The notes under the pieces are model-generated. The model searched no databases. It saw nothing but the letters and a program-made list of their open reading frames with translations, and was not told where the DNA came from. From NCBI GenBank assembly GCA_900208305.1, contig OAPG01000001.1:2170001-2234000 (forward strand): a stretch of 64,000 nt of DNA, written 5' to 3'. Below, piece by piece: positions 23,877 through 36,561 of this stretch; the stretch's first letter is position 1; the number at the start of each line of letters is the position of its first letter. This stretch comes from Melanopsichium pennsylvanicum (taxonomy: Eukaryota; Basidiomycota; Ustilaginomycetes; Ustilaginales). Position numbers and translations under genes: made by a program.

Positions 23877-26800
23877 ATGGACAGGCCGCCCTACTATGCC
23901 GATCCACGAGGCTCTGCCCCTCGGTTATTATCTTCTACACAGGGGGAAGGCGCGCGAACAGCTTTGGAACGCTTGCCGCCCGTGCTCTCTACCAGTCACT
24001 CCCTGCCAGAACTGCCTTTCGGCAATTCCGATGGCCCCCCTCCATTGGGCCACACTCGGTTACCGCCCATCAAGGACTCTGAGAATGCTTCATCTTATGC
24101 AGTCCATTATGCCTATCTATCCACTTCCGATCGTCCTGCTTTTGATGGTGCCCGCCGTCCTAGCCCACCTTCCTCTGTTCCTGTTGGAATGGTCTCAGCT
24201 GACTATATGCACTCGAGAAGGTCGCCTGGCGACACTGCTCATCCTCCTGCCTACATATATTCTCACATGCGTCATCCCGATACTTACCGTCAGGACACCA
24301 GGGCTGTCCATGCATCGTCACACGTCCCGCATCGAATGCACTACGATGCGCCTCCGTCTCACCTGCGCCACCCTTCCGAGGTTGAGCCTGTCACAGCGGG
24401 TACACCCATCAAACGACCCAGAGTCTCGTTGGCATGTTTGGCTTGTCGCAATCGCAAGTCCAGATGTGATGGCGTCCGACCTACGTGCAAGACGTGCACA
24501 AACATGAGTGAGTATGCACTCCACCACTACAACAAACCAAACAAACCCTATACTAATTTGAACCTCGCATTCTTTGGACTTTCATCGCAGAAATCGAATG
24601 CAAATGGCCAGAAGTCGATTTCCGTCGTGCAAAGACAGGCGATGCTGCTCGGCCGCGCAAGAGGAGTCCGGCTGGCTCTGCCGCTCAGCGATCGCCCGAG
24701 TCCATGGAACAAAAGCCTCGCAACTTGGTCGAGTCATCTGTTGATGTCTACGGCCGTCCTTCCTCTGAGAAGGTCGCATTACCTCCCTCGCAGTCGGTGC
24801 ACATAGGATCGACGCCGCATACTCTAGGCAATTCCATGGCATCCAGCCCACTTCCGAGCCGGGGCAATCGTTACCGCACCAATTCGGATGGCGATCGGGA
24901 AGCACGCTCCACAGACTTGTCCAATCATGCCAATCGTAGCCCTTCCGAGCGTCATCTTCCCCCCCTCTTGGCACATGATAGTCGCGCAGGAGATCCTTAC
25001 GGAAGGTGCGGCGTGCTATCACGCCCATACAGCTCCGCTGGCATGCCTAGCTCTCGACACGACTCGTCCGCGTATGACTGCGCAGAACAACTCCATCAAG
25101 ACCGTCGCATTGGTAATGAAGCTCAAGCCCGAGCCGTCCGATCTTTGCCAGATTCTCGCATTCAGCGACCTAATGCAGCAGCCACGAGATGCAAGCACAG
25201 AGTCGCGGAGATTGCCATCCTCGCTCGTCCAGCTGGCGACGCCAACCGTGCTGCCGTTGAGGCTCACATGCGCAGGGAGTCATCTCTTGACGACTTGGCG
25301 GATGAGAGCACTGCCGGCGAGCGTCTTGAACAAGTTTTTGCTGCAGATTGGGAAGCTATTGGTGGTCTTTCTCAGTCAGCACGTCGCCCCTTCATGGACG
25401 TAGCTGCTGGTATAGTTGGGATCGTCGAGCTGGTCGATGCAAGCACACGACGTAGCCTCTCAACCGTTACGACTGCTCATTTGCACATCTTCCGATTGCG
25501 TGATGGCCCAAGCTCTCACCCAGACTTGAGACATCTCAGCATCGCTATGAATCTCTCCTGCCGGGAAGAGCGCGAATTGCTTGACTCCACTTCGTCTGCC
25601 TACGACACTTTGAGCTACCCGATCCCTGTGGATCGTCTCCCCCTTCCGCTTATCGATGGAGTTCAACGGGCACTTGACAAAGAACGAGAGAAGGCCAAGA
25701 ACGACGTCGACGCTGGCAGAAACAATGTCACCGTCCGCTCGCCTGTCCACCAAGTATCCCCACCACCCTCGGATTTCATCCCTTTCGTCCGCCAGCAGGA
25801 TGTCAAGCCGTCCAGCCGTGTTCTGAATGCCTTCTTCCAAGCCTACGTAACGGCCATTGGCAATCAGATCCCTGGTCTAGATACGAAGGCGATAGGTGCT
25901 CGCATTCGAGATGGCTCAATCTCAGCCCTTCTCGCCAACGCCCTTTGCGCCATTGGCGCGAGCCTTTGCGAACGTGTTGGTGAGCGAGCGTCCGTTAGCG
26001 ATGCGCTTAGTAGCAAGGTCTACGTCGAACGTGCTCGTGCTCTGATCGGTGCTGCATTGCAGAATCCAGATCTCGAAGCGATCTTAGCTTTGGGCGTTAT
26101 GGCGATCAGGGACATCCTTATGGGACAGATGGTTTCGAGTGCTGTCATTGTGTCCAGCGCAGTGCGGCTTTGTATGCAGATGGATTTGCACAGAGCTCAG
26201 CCACGGCAGCCAATCTCTGCTGCATCAGAAGACGGATCGCGTGACGATATAGCAGGCGAAGACGTTGGCAAGAAGTTGATCGCAGATGATGTGTTCTGGA
26301 TGACCTACTGTCTCGACAGGATTACCTCCATTGCCACGGCCCGGCCGTTGGCTATCAAGGACAGGGACATCGATACGACTTTCCCGAGCACTGTGCGCAA
26401 TGGAGAGCCGTGCATATTTGCTGCTCTCGTCCGACAGCTGCATTGCATGGGACGCTTGGTCGAAGTCTCTGTCTCCTCCCACGCAGTTCCAGCCGCAGGC
26501 GGAATCGCTGAAAGAGCACGAGAGCAAGAGATTGCGGCAATCGGTTCGGAACTCGTTGACCATTATGAAACCTTGCCGACTGTCCTTCAGCTGTCGCATG
26601 CCAACCTTCGAAGCGCACACGAAAAGGGTGCAGCACTCTCATTCCTTCAGTTGCACCTCACTCACAATATGGCCCTGATTCATCGCTACTTGCTCAGCGA
26701 GGCGCCCATGACCAACGCCGAATACGACAACATGCGCGGGGCGGCGAGCGAGATTGTCGAGATTTGCCTCCTCGGAGAGGAGCTCGATCCAACCATGCTT

Positions 26801-27208
26801 GCCGACACGCCATTGTCGGCAGTGGCGTGCTTCCTCGCTGGCTGTGTCGCTCTTTCAGAAGTTGAGTATCTCGACGAGACCATGCAGGGAGGAGCCAGTA
26901 GTGAGAGAAGCATGACAGGCCAGCTGGAGGTAGCAAAAGGCAACTTGGCCAAGTTGACAGAGACTTTGGCAAGACACGCTCAATTTTGGCCCGTGGCAAG
27001 AAAGCTGGTCGATGTGTTGGAGACTCAGAAGGCTCGAAACACAGCTCGCGTTTCAGCCGAGACAGTGGGTCTGCTCGTAGGGCAGGTCGAGGCTGTTCAC
27101 GTTCTGGTTCGTCGCGAGGGTAGGTACACTGAAACCGGCACGTCTGTTCAGATCGACAAGGTTGTGGATTTGGAGACTCTTCGCAGCACCTTGCCCCATC
27201 TTTGCTGA
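23877..27208 (+). CDS. Zn2Cys6 (zinc cluster) transcription factor
   Basis: Exons 23877-24507 and 24591-27208 give 1082 residues; the intron is 83 nt (GTGAGT, branch-like TACTAAT, CGCAG). A disordered N-terminus leads to a Gal4-type zinc cluster starting near residue 187: CLACRNRKSRCDG, then PTCKTCTNM, with C-X2-C-X6-C-X6-C-X2-C-X6-C spacing. The sixth Cys (KIECKWPE) lies on exon 2, so the intron splits the DNA-binding domain. The middle (about residues 640-860) looks like the fungal-specific transcription factor domain (PF04082 type), with FFQAYVTAIGNQIPGLD, ALGVMAIRDILMGQMV and SSAVRLCMQMDLHRA. Start: first in-frame ATG, in a good CACCATGG context. Target genes and pathway cannot be inferred; neighbours give no clue. 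Confidence 0.93.
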
Positions 27209-27556
27209 GCATGGAACTGTACCGCAGACGCAAACCACGTCGTGTTAATCGAATCCTATCAGCATGCACTCTTTCTCCGGTTCACATGAACGTGTTTTGC
27301 AAGTGTCTGCGTCGCAATCGAGGAGATCTTCGGCTTGACGGTCCGATGTAAAAGTTCAGATGAGGATCGAGGCTCAGATGCCATGTAGGTGCGTGCACCT
27401 CTACGCGCGATTGATTCTGACCCTTGTTGGGAGTTGTTCCGGCTAGAATGTGATAAATGTAGCTGCTGCTGTGACTATGGTTTTCATTCCGCGAGGTGCT
27501 GAGCTAGAGCAAGAGCTCTTAGGTAGTGTGTAACCTCCACTCGTCTAGTTTTCATT
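27209..27556. other. Convergent 3' region, no gene seen
   Basis: About 350 bases between the stop codons of the zinc-cluster factor and ARPC5. Nothing beyond the two 3' ends. Confidence 0.6.
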
Positions 27557-28489
27557 CTACACAGTTCGACGATCGGACATGACCCTAACAATGCATCCTG
27601 TACCTGCAACTTCCGTCAACTATCCAGCCGAATTGCGCATTGGAACAAAGGAGATTTTTGCGTGTGTCAGTACCATTTTACTGCGTCGTACTGCTTTGAG
27701 CTACGTAGGTGGGTGGATAGAGATTGGGGGATGGGGACTCACGCGTTCGTGCCAGCCCAAGAGTACAGCACAGTTGATACCTTCGCCTTCACCGCCGAGT
27801 TCCAATCCCTTGTAAAGATACTTCATCAGTGCGTCCCGTTGGTCGATCGAAATGGACTTGAGGGCGGTGGAGATATCGGCAGACTTGGTGCTGTTGACAA
27901 TTTCGAGAAGGCTTTGAAGAGTGAGATGCTAGTGATCGAACCAGAGGGACAGACACAAAGGGAGGATTTTGTGTTTGTGAGGAATGGTAGTCAGTAATCT
28001 AGATCAGTATGTGGTCCTGTTGCTGCTCAGCGATAAGAGGCAATGCAGCCTTCGATACCGAGGCTGGAATATGCTAAGGAAGCAATCTATGCTCCCAAGA
28101 AAACGTGAGATGCTTACCTTGGCTTCTTCGACAGTAGGTCCATACGGATAGTCCGACAATACTAGTGTCAATGCTCCTGCGATGTCACCCCTATCAGTCG
28201 AATTCGTTCCGCACAGTCATCCCGCATCGAATAGCATCAATTGGTGAGGATCCAAAGCGTCAATACCGCCGATCACAACTGCATTGACGGAGCAATAACG
28301 GCGTCCAATGCACCGCCCCGGGAGAATCGAAGCAACTTACCGTCCGATCAAACTGCGAACCTCGGTGCTCTTGGCTTTCGCATCAGCCAGCGCCTGTTCT
28401 GGAGATTTGGGATACGGCTCTACAAGCTCTTCATCTTGGATCACGTCCTCGTCGTATTGGTCGATGTCGATTTTACGAAAGCTGTCCAT
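27557..28489 (-). CDS. ARPC5: Arp2/3 complex subunit 5 (p16/ARPC5)
   Basis: Minus-strand exons 28341-28489, 28118-28190, 27743-27928 and 27557-27619 give 156 residues (human 151). All introns (150, 189 and 123 nt) are GT...AG and phase-compatible. ARPC5 is a peripheral subunit of the seven-protein complex that nucleates branched actin at endocytic patches. Conserved: the N-terminal MDSFRKIDIDQYDEDV; GDIAGALTLVLSDYPYG; LLEIVNSTKSADISTALKSI; LMKYLYKGLELG; AVLLGWHER; and the C-terminal EVAGTGCIVRVMSDRRTV. The very small first and last exons are recovered only by following conservation across introns. No unusual residue changes seen. Confidence 0.95.
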
Positions 28490-29638
28490 CTTGGTGTCGG
28501 TTGCGGCTGTGTCGTACTTCTGCTAAGTTTCGTCTTTCGCTATTGTGTCCGCGCTGTGTGTGATGCTATCGAGCGCTGCGTCGTCTACAGTCGTGATATG
28601 AGCAGGATGTGTGAGCCGTCTGGAGTAGTGCAAGTTGATTTCGAGAAGAAACAAAGCGGGTAGATCAATGAATGGATGTAAGCGGGTTCGAAAAGTGGAG
28701 CGAGCTGCTTTGTTCCGCGTGGGAATGTGCTGCTTTGAAACATGCGAATCGGGAATGGCTGTGCACGGACTTGTTACGTCGCGGTCAAGGTCACAATTTG
28801 GCTATTTTTTCGGCGGAACACACGGTTGAGCCGATGAGCTGTGGTGGAATTCACCCTTTACCCTGTGCAGCGGCGCTCTTGGATGGGCCGTCAGTGAACA
28901 ATCGAGCTGAACGTTGAGCGCCCTGTCAAGCTGCCCAAACATGGACCACGTCATCTTGAACCGTCCATGGTGCGTTTCGGATCTAACTCGGTCGAAACAT
29001 TGGATGATTAAAGGAAAGGAGGCCTTCCCGAGGCGCACTAGGACGAAGATGAAGAGTGGCTGCGGGAGTCGCTCAGCTCGGTTCCCTTTCCGCTACATGA
29101 AGGCTACATTGTACATGAAGTTATCAAATATTTTGAGGACTCACCTCCAATTTGCTTGCGAAAGCGACACTTTCAGATTGATGCGTCCCTAATGGTACCA
29201 AATTGTAGCCAGGCGACTCAGACGAGTCTGCAATAAGGCCACCATGAAACAGTGACTCGGCCAACTCGACATCAGCACGCGTAACACGTTCTCTCTCACC
29301 GTACCCTGACAATGCCTTCCGCCACGAGGTAGATGCAAAGAACTCACGAGCCCAGTTACATTCCATTCTTTGTCTAAAGTTATCATGCTTTCCACACCCG
29401 TCATGGTTCATACCTTGCTATCAAGCAGGACATTGTGTACCCACAGAGTTCATCTGGATGTGGGAAAATGATGATTCAATACCGATTAGAGCCTGCACTC
29501 TGCTCTTGGTGGGACAGGTAGGGATGAGATTCAGATGGGCGAGCTCGGGCTTCCTTTTTCAACCACTGCAGTCCTGCTTGACCCCTCTTTTTGTACACGA
29601 CCACCCTGACCAACGATAGGTGCCAGTTCGACAGGAAC
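28490..29638. promoter_or_regulatory. Divergent region between ARPC5 and the peptide transporter
   Basis: About 1.15 kb between two starts facing away from each other. A minus-strand frame at 29145-29411, ending exactly at a GTGAGT donor, looks more protein-like than background (see the findings), but I cannot place it in a family. Otherwise nothing is recognised. Confidence 0.45.
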
Positions 29639-32623
29639 ATGTCGAGACCAAAGACAGCAGCTTCGCTTCGGCCATCGACCTCTGCCGGCCAGCTCAGCCG
29701 GTCGTACCGCCCAACCACAACCGGGGTTACAAGATGTGAAGAGGGTGAAGAAACCTATATCGAACAATTGGAGTCGTTCGATTCAGGCAAATACAACGAT
29801 ACCGAAGATGTTGCTCGCGAGGGGCACCACCACCATGTAGAAGAAGAAGATGACGATAATGTGTTTGCATTCGCTCCACCTGGTCTGGAAGTACCAGGTT
29901 TACAAGTAGTCACAGCACCGACGAATGTGACGGCAGCTTCACCAGGTGCGAAACGAGTCGAAGAGCCACAAGCCTCTGGCGGCCGACATATCCTTGGCGA
30001 GAACCTATATTACTACGACCAGGAAAGCGGCGCTGTCTACGATGCACAGGGGAACCTCATAGAGGAGCCAGGACCTCTAAGGCCTTGCAATCCACAACCA
30101 GCCGGCTCCAAAACCCGCAGCAGCTCTCAAAGCGGAGAGAATGCTGGAAAGGCTTCTCAGACACCGCAGCGTAGCACTTCCATCAAGTGGCACCCGTCTA
30201 CACGAGCAGAGAGTGGGATCGAGCCTCGCCGATGCATTTCTTCCGGTAAGGAAAGCGAAGCACCTTGCTCGCCGACATACCCGTGGTCCGACACCGTATC
30301 GTGGAGTGGCCATGCTGGTACGATGGCTCCTACTTCGGACAGCATGGATCTTATCCGCGGCTTGCCCCGACCCTCGTTCTCGAGAGCAGTCGAGCTCGAG
30401 CTGGAAGAGGACGATGATTCCCCTTACCCTGAAGTGCGTGCTTCCGTCTCAAATCTGGATGATCCGACCATGCCATCCATCACCTTTCGATCCGTGCTGC
30501 TGGGAGCGGGCATGTCCGCATTTGCCTCGGTGGTCAACACATTCCTCTCACAACGCAACCCGCCGATTCAGATTCTCGCCATTATCATCCAGATTCTGGC
30601 TCATCCCCTCGGTACTCTCCTCGCCAACATCCTACCAGTTCGCTCATTTCAGCTTCGAGTTCCGAGCTTGTCCAAGCCCAGGGGTGCAAACCGTCCAAGT
30701 AAATCCTACACGTGGTCTTTCAATCCCGGCCCGTGGAACATCAAGGAGCACACCGTGGTGCTCATTGCTGCAACCACAGGTCTCAACCCTTCCTACTCGC
30801 TGTCCATTCTTCTTGCTCAAGATCTTCCCCTTTTCTGGGACGATCGCCGAACCTTCTTGTATGGCTTCCTATCTGTGTGCGCACCTCAACTCATCGGACT
30901 TGCCATGGCAGGATTGGTTCGAGAAGTGCTCGTAGATCCCGCATCGATGATATGGCCACAGAATCTGGCAGTTTCAACAGTACTTAACACCCTCCACGCG
31001 GACGAAGATGCGGCGACGGGCGGAAGTAAAGGGCGCATGTCCAGATTGCGCTTTTTCCATTTCGCATCGGCTCTCGCCTTCATCTTTTACTTTTTCCCTG
31101 GCTACATTTTCACGGCCCTCTCGGTCTTCAACTGGGTCTGCTGGATCTGGCCTGACAATGTCCCTGTCAATGTCGTCTTCGGCGCTGCAAGCGGTTTGGG
31201 AGCTAGTGTCTTGACCTTCGACTGGACTCAGATTGTCTACCTAGGCTCGCCCCTGATCACACCGTGGTGGGCACAGGCAAATCTCTTTGGCGGTTTTGTT
31301 GTTGGAATCTGGCTCGCTGCTCCCATTCTCTACTTTACCAACGCCCTCTACACGTCCTATCTTCCCATTCTGTCTGGAAGCAGCTTCGACCGCTTCGGGC
31401 AGAAGTACAACGTGACGATCGTATCGCCGGATCACATCACACTCCGTACGGATGCATACGACGATTATTCTCAAGTCTACATCTCGGCTGGCCTTGTGGT
31501 AGCATACTTTGGTGGGTTCGCTCTCATCACCGCTGCTGTGGTGCATACAGCGTTGTATCACGGACGGTTCATTTGGGACCGCTTGCGCTCACGCAGAACG
31601 ATGCCTGACGACGTTCATGCACGCCTCATGCGACGCTACGCTGCAGTGCCCTTGCTGTGGTACTTTATTACACTCAACATTGGCCTTCTAAGCGCCATAT
31701 TTCTCGCCGCGGCGTACAGAACTGGTCTGCCCATCTGGGCGTTATGTCTAGCTATCCTCATTCCAGTCGCGTATATGCTCCCCTTCGGCTTCATCTTTGC
31801 CATGTCTGGCTTGCCAGCCGGCGTCAATCTCGTCTCTGAACTTCTCGCATCTTGGCTTCTTCCTGGTAAACCATTGCCGGTCATGCTGTTCAAGACGGTG
31901 AGTCAGCAAACGACAACGTTCGGCCTGCTCTTTGCGCAGGATCTGAAGTTGGGACACTACATGAAGATTGCGCCTCGATCCATATTTTGGGTCCAGCTCC
32001 TGTCGATTGTGGTCAACTCAATCATCCAAATTTTGGCCAAAAATTACTTGAGGGATCACGTCCAGGGGCTATGTGACGAGAATCAGCCTCAACGCTTCAC
32101 TTGTCCTACCGTCAACATCTTCTACACAGCGAGTGTCATCTGGGGCGCTATCGGCGTGGAACGATCTTTTGGTCGCCGTTCCCCTTATCATTCCCTGTTC
32201 TACGGTCTTGTCGTCGGCGCTGCCTTACCCATCATTACTTGGTACGCCTCTCGCAAACTCGGATGGACCAAAATGCGCTTTGTTTCGGCCCCGATCATCT
32301 TTGTTGGAATGTCGCTCGCACCTCCTGCGAGTGGGATCAACTTTACCTCGGCGATCGTGGTAGGGTACTTTTTCCAATACTGGATGAGAAAGAATCGACG
32401 CGAGTGGTGGAGTAGGTACAATTTTGTGTTGGCGGGTGCATTGGATTTTGGTACAATCATGAGTAGCATTGCGATCTACTTTTTATTGCAAGTGCCGAAG
32501 AATGGAGATCTCGAGTTGGAGTGGTGGGGGAATCAAGTGTTTTTAGAGACAGCCGACGTCTTGGGTACGCCGCTAGCAGTGGCGCCTGACAATGGCTTTG
32601 CGCCTCCTCCAGGGACATCATAG
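29639..32623 (+). CDS. Oligopeptide transporter (OPT family)
   Basis: Single exon, 994 residues. OPT proteins are proton-coupled plasma-membrane importers of tetra- and pentapeptides and glutathione; some members carry metal chelates. Seen: a hydrophilic N-terminus of about 280 residues with an acidic HHHHVEEEDDD patch, then many hydrophobic segments. The OPT signature NPGPWNIKEH lies near residue 362. The second signature, usually KIPPR, reads KIAPR (YMKIAPRSIFWVQ) near residue 775. The C-terminal part is long and hydrophobic, ending after FQYWMRKNRREWWSRYNFVL and a final membrane segment. The start is the first ATG in the frame; an extension upstream would need a non-ATG codon. The N-terminal tail is longer than in yeast OPT1/OPT2, which may reflect regulation. 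Substrate not predictable. Confidence 0.93.
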   Translation: MSRPKTAASLRPSTSAGQLSRSYRPTTTGVTRCEEGEETYIEQLESFDSGKYNDTEDVAREGHHHHVEEEDDDNVFAFAPPGLEVPGLQVVTAPTNVTAASPGAKRVEEPQASGGRHILGENLYYYDQESGAVYDAQGNLIEEPGPLRPCNPQPAGSKTRSSSQSGENAGKASQTPQRSTSIKWHPSTRAESGIEPRRCISSGKESEAPCSPTYPWSDTVSWSGHAGTMAPTSDSMDLIRGLPRPSFSRAVELELEEDDDSPYPEVRASVSNLDDPTMPSITFRSVLLGAGMSAFASVVNTFLSQRNPPIQILAIIIQILAHPLGTLLANILPVRSFQLRVPSLSKPRGANRPSKSYTWSFNPGPWNIKEHTVVLIAATTGLNPSYSLSILLAQDLPLFWDDRRTFLYGFLSVCAPQLIGLAMAGLVREVLVDPASMIWPQNLAVSTVLNTLHADEDAATGGSKGRMSRLRFFHFASALAFIFYFFPGYIFTALSVFNWVCWIWPDNVPVNVVFGAASGLGASVLTFDWTQIVYLGSPLITPWWAQANLFGGFVVGIWLAAPILYFTNALYTSYLPILSGSSFDRFGQKYNVTIVSPDHITLRTDAYDDYSQVYISAGLVVAYFGGFALITAAVVHTALYHGRFIWDRLRSRRTMPDDVHARLMRRYAAVPLLWYFITLNIGLLSAIFLAAAYRTGLPIWALCLAILIPVAYMLPFGFIFAMSGLPAGVNLVSELLASWLLPGKPLPVMLFKTVSQQTTTFGLLFAQDLKLGHYMKIAPRSIFWVQLLSIVVNSIIQILAKNYLRDHVQGLCDENQPQRFTCPTVNIFYTASVIWGAIGVERSFGRRSPYHSLFYGLVVGAALPIITWYASRKLGWTKMRFVSAPIIFVGMSLAPPASGINFTSAIVVGYFFQYWMRKNRREWWSRYNFVLAGALDFGTIMSSIAIYFLLQVPKNGDLELEWWGNQVFLETADVLGTPLAVAPDNGFAPPPGTS

Positions 32624-32871
32624 ATCGTGAGGGCGGTTGAAACCTCCTGTTACTGTCACCGCTCCGTATGTTGTCATAGATTTACACTTTTCTGATGGTT
32701 CAAGTCAAGGTTTTGTCGCTGAAACCGGTACAGCCTGCACATTGACCGTTTGTATGCGTGATTTGGTATTCATTCTTACTGAGTGAAGATACAAGTACAG
32801 AGGTTGGGTACGGCTCGCATGCACATTGATGCCCGAGCTTGGCTGTGATTGAAGCGAATTTGTTGTGCAGA

Positions 32872-33336
32872 TTACTTGTTCTTAGTCAGTCTGTATCTGA
32901 AGGGCTTTCGGGTGGGTGCGAACTCTCCAAGCTTGTGTCCGACCATTTCTTCGGTGACGGTTAGGGGTATGTGGTGCTTGCCGTTGTGTACTTGGAATTT
33001 GAGTCTGTTTGGGGTTGTATAAAATAAAGATACGGATCAGCCGTTGAGGTTGAAGACATTGTAGCAATACTGAGCGGGGAAAGATGGACTTACCCGACAA
33101 AGTTGGGCAAAATAGTGCAAGATCTGGCGTTGGTTCGAATGGCGGTGTTGTTCTTCAATGCTTCGGCCAGATTGGGGAAGGCAACAAAGAAAGGTCCTTA
33201 AATGGTTGTTCCCATGTCAAATTACGAAGGTTAGCCAATTGACTTGCACACTTTTAGGTGATGAGTGCTCCGACCACGTTGAGCAGCACTTACCCTTCCA
33301 GGCAGACCTAGATCGTATTGCTAGTGTCGGCAACAT
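32872..33336 (-). CDS. RSM19: Mitochondrial small-subunit ribosomal protein uS19m
   Basis: Minus-strand exons 33294-33336, 33094-33196 and 32872-33004 give 92 residues, the usual length (yeast Rsm19 is 91). Introns are 97 and 89 nt. uS19 sits in the head of the small subunit near the decoding region. Exon 1 gives [15 protein letters not shown], joined in phase to [10 protein letters not shown]. Exon 2 ends [12 protein letters not shown], and exon 3 carries [38 protein letters not shown] and the basic end LTKNK. The fit to bacterial/mitochondrial uS19 ([29 protein letters not shown]) is residue by residue, so the small exons are well supported. The basic N-terminus would serve as a mitochondrial import signal. 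Confidence 0.95.
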
Positions 33337-34524
33337 TGTCGTTTATGATGTATCGTGTGATGGTGAAGAGAGCGAACATGCGAAATTTAATGTGCGGGTG
33401 TGTGAAGAAAGCTCGAATAATGCCCATGGCGCCGAGATCCGAAAGCATCTCCGATCTCAGCCTCTTGTTTAACATCGGTGATTGAGCGTTTCGGAGGGTT
33501 CCCTCGGAGAAATATTTTTCGTTTTCTTTTTTTTTATTTTTTGGCAAAAGCTGTGTGTGTGTTCGGGTTGGCGTCGGTGAAATCTTGGTTGAAACAAAAT
33601 GGTAAGTGAGTACAGTATACTGGGCAAAGTAGGAGGACAAAGTCGGTGAAGCCTGGTCGAACTCAATATTCATCCATGGGGTGTCTCGCCAAGAGGATCG
33701 AGCCAACCACTAGAATTGAGTTTGGTGGTCAACCATTCTGCAACGATCGGTCAACACAACAAGTGTCAACAACGATAGCATTGTCAAGCGATAGAGTGCG
33801 AGGTTCGTAGAAACGAATCACCAAAGCAACAAGAAAGGTAGCTGTTCTCAGGATCGAGGGACTACCAAAGCAGCGTTGGACAACAGTAACGTGCGATGTA
33901 ACAAAGCCAGAGACGAGCTTGGATTGTAACAGAGCATGTTCGAGACAGTTGGACAGAGTGTGGGTGGAGCCCTTGACGAGTCATGCACGGCTGTGTATGA
34001 ATACTTTCTTCTTTTTTTTTTTCTTATTGAAGCAGGAAGAAATTCAAAAATGCAACTCGACGTGACTCTGTGCGGTGTGGCACGTTCAAAAAATTCGCAT
34101 TTCTTCGAGTCAGTCACAGTTGGTTACGGTGCATTTGCGACACTGCCGAACCTCGTCTGTATCATTTGACACTCTGCTAAAACTTGTTGCGCACATATCA
34201 GGCATATACACTCATTGACTAGCCGACCAGTTGCTGTTTTGTTTGTGCAAAGCATACAAGTCGTGGCAGGGATTCGAAGCGCAGACTCGAACAAGTTAAC
34301 CAAAACAAGGGGTAGTGGTTGCGCAAAATAGGTCTTTTTTGTTGTCAAGTGAAGTGATGTCGCTTTCTTCTTGACTTCATTTGACTGTGTTGCGATTTGC
34401 GCTGCTACAGTAGATTTATTGTACCTCAACGTCCGACAACACCCACGAGAGCTAGCCTTTTTACAGTACATCTCAGTGCGCCTTCCTGTTTCGCTTCTTC
34501 CATTTCTCTTGACCCTCATATCTC

Positions 34525-35777
<1,253 letters not shown>

Positions 35778-36561
35778 ATATCCAACGTCACCTTGTTCTT
35801 TTTACCATGAAAACAACTTTTTTCTCCCATGTCGAGTGTGTGCGTAAAAGGGCTGAAACAGAAATTCTCCATTTTAAGAAATTGTTGAGCTCCTGCTTTC
35901 TTTCTGCATAGATTTGTGTCTCTTCTGCTGTCTAGAATGCCTGTGGTTTGTTTGGTGAATATTCATGACTGAACTGGTTTTGACGTCTGCGCTAATCAAC
36001 ACAGCAAAGAAGTGGAGCGCGGACGCATGCTTGACGTCGATGGCTGACACACCATGCTGAACCTGGCCTAGCTTGAACTGTGCTGTTCGTCCACTGATTG
36101 GCAATGGGGTAGAAAAATCGAATACGTGCGTCCTCTTTTGCGCAACTTTTGGAGTTGTATTCGAACGTCGAAGCAAACGTCGATTGGGTCGAATTGATTG
36201 ATTTGGTTTTACGGTTGCTTATTTGATGGTTGTCGACGAACGAGATGAGGGACGGTGCAATGTCGCCAAAAATAAAAATAAAAAAGAAAAGAAAGAGGAG
36301 CTTTTCGAAGAACCATACGATTCCCTTCAATTTTCCCAGGGACACAGATCAAGATTCTTACCGGTCGGCTTCAAGGTGGTTCTGTCTTGCATCTCAAAGT
36401 GGTGAGCGGAACCATTCCTACCAGCTACTCAAGCTGCTTACAAAACGAACATCCATATAGTGCATTTCTCATCGAATCTCTCTCTCTGAACATGCCAGCA
36501 GAACATGTCAAGGTCTCGATTGTTACGGTATTCTGTGCACATGAGGACAGATTTTGGGACT
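35778..36561. other. Convergent 3' region, no gene seen
   Basis: About 780 bases between the DAHP synthase and CBP4 stop codons. It includes an A-rich patch near 36.27-36.30 kb. No coding region recognised. Confidence 0.55.

Noticed and set aside
34255..34300. TTCGAATCC-like T-loop on the minus strand, possible tRNA
   Set aside because: The flanking bases cannot form a T stem, and no anticodon arm or acceptor stem is found at the proper distances.
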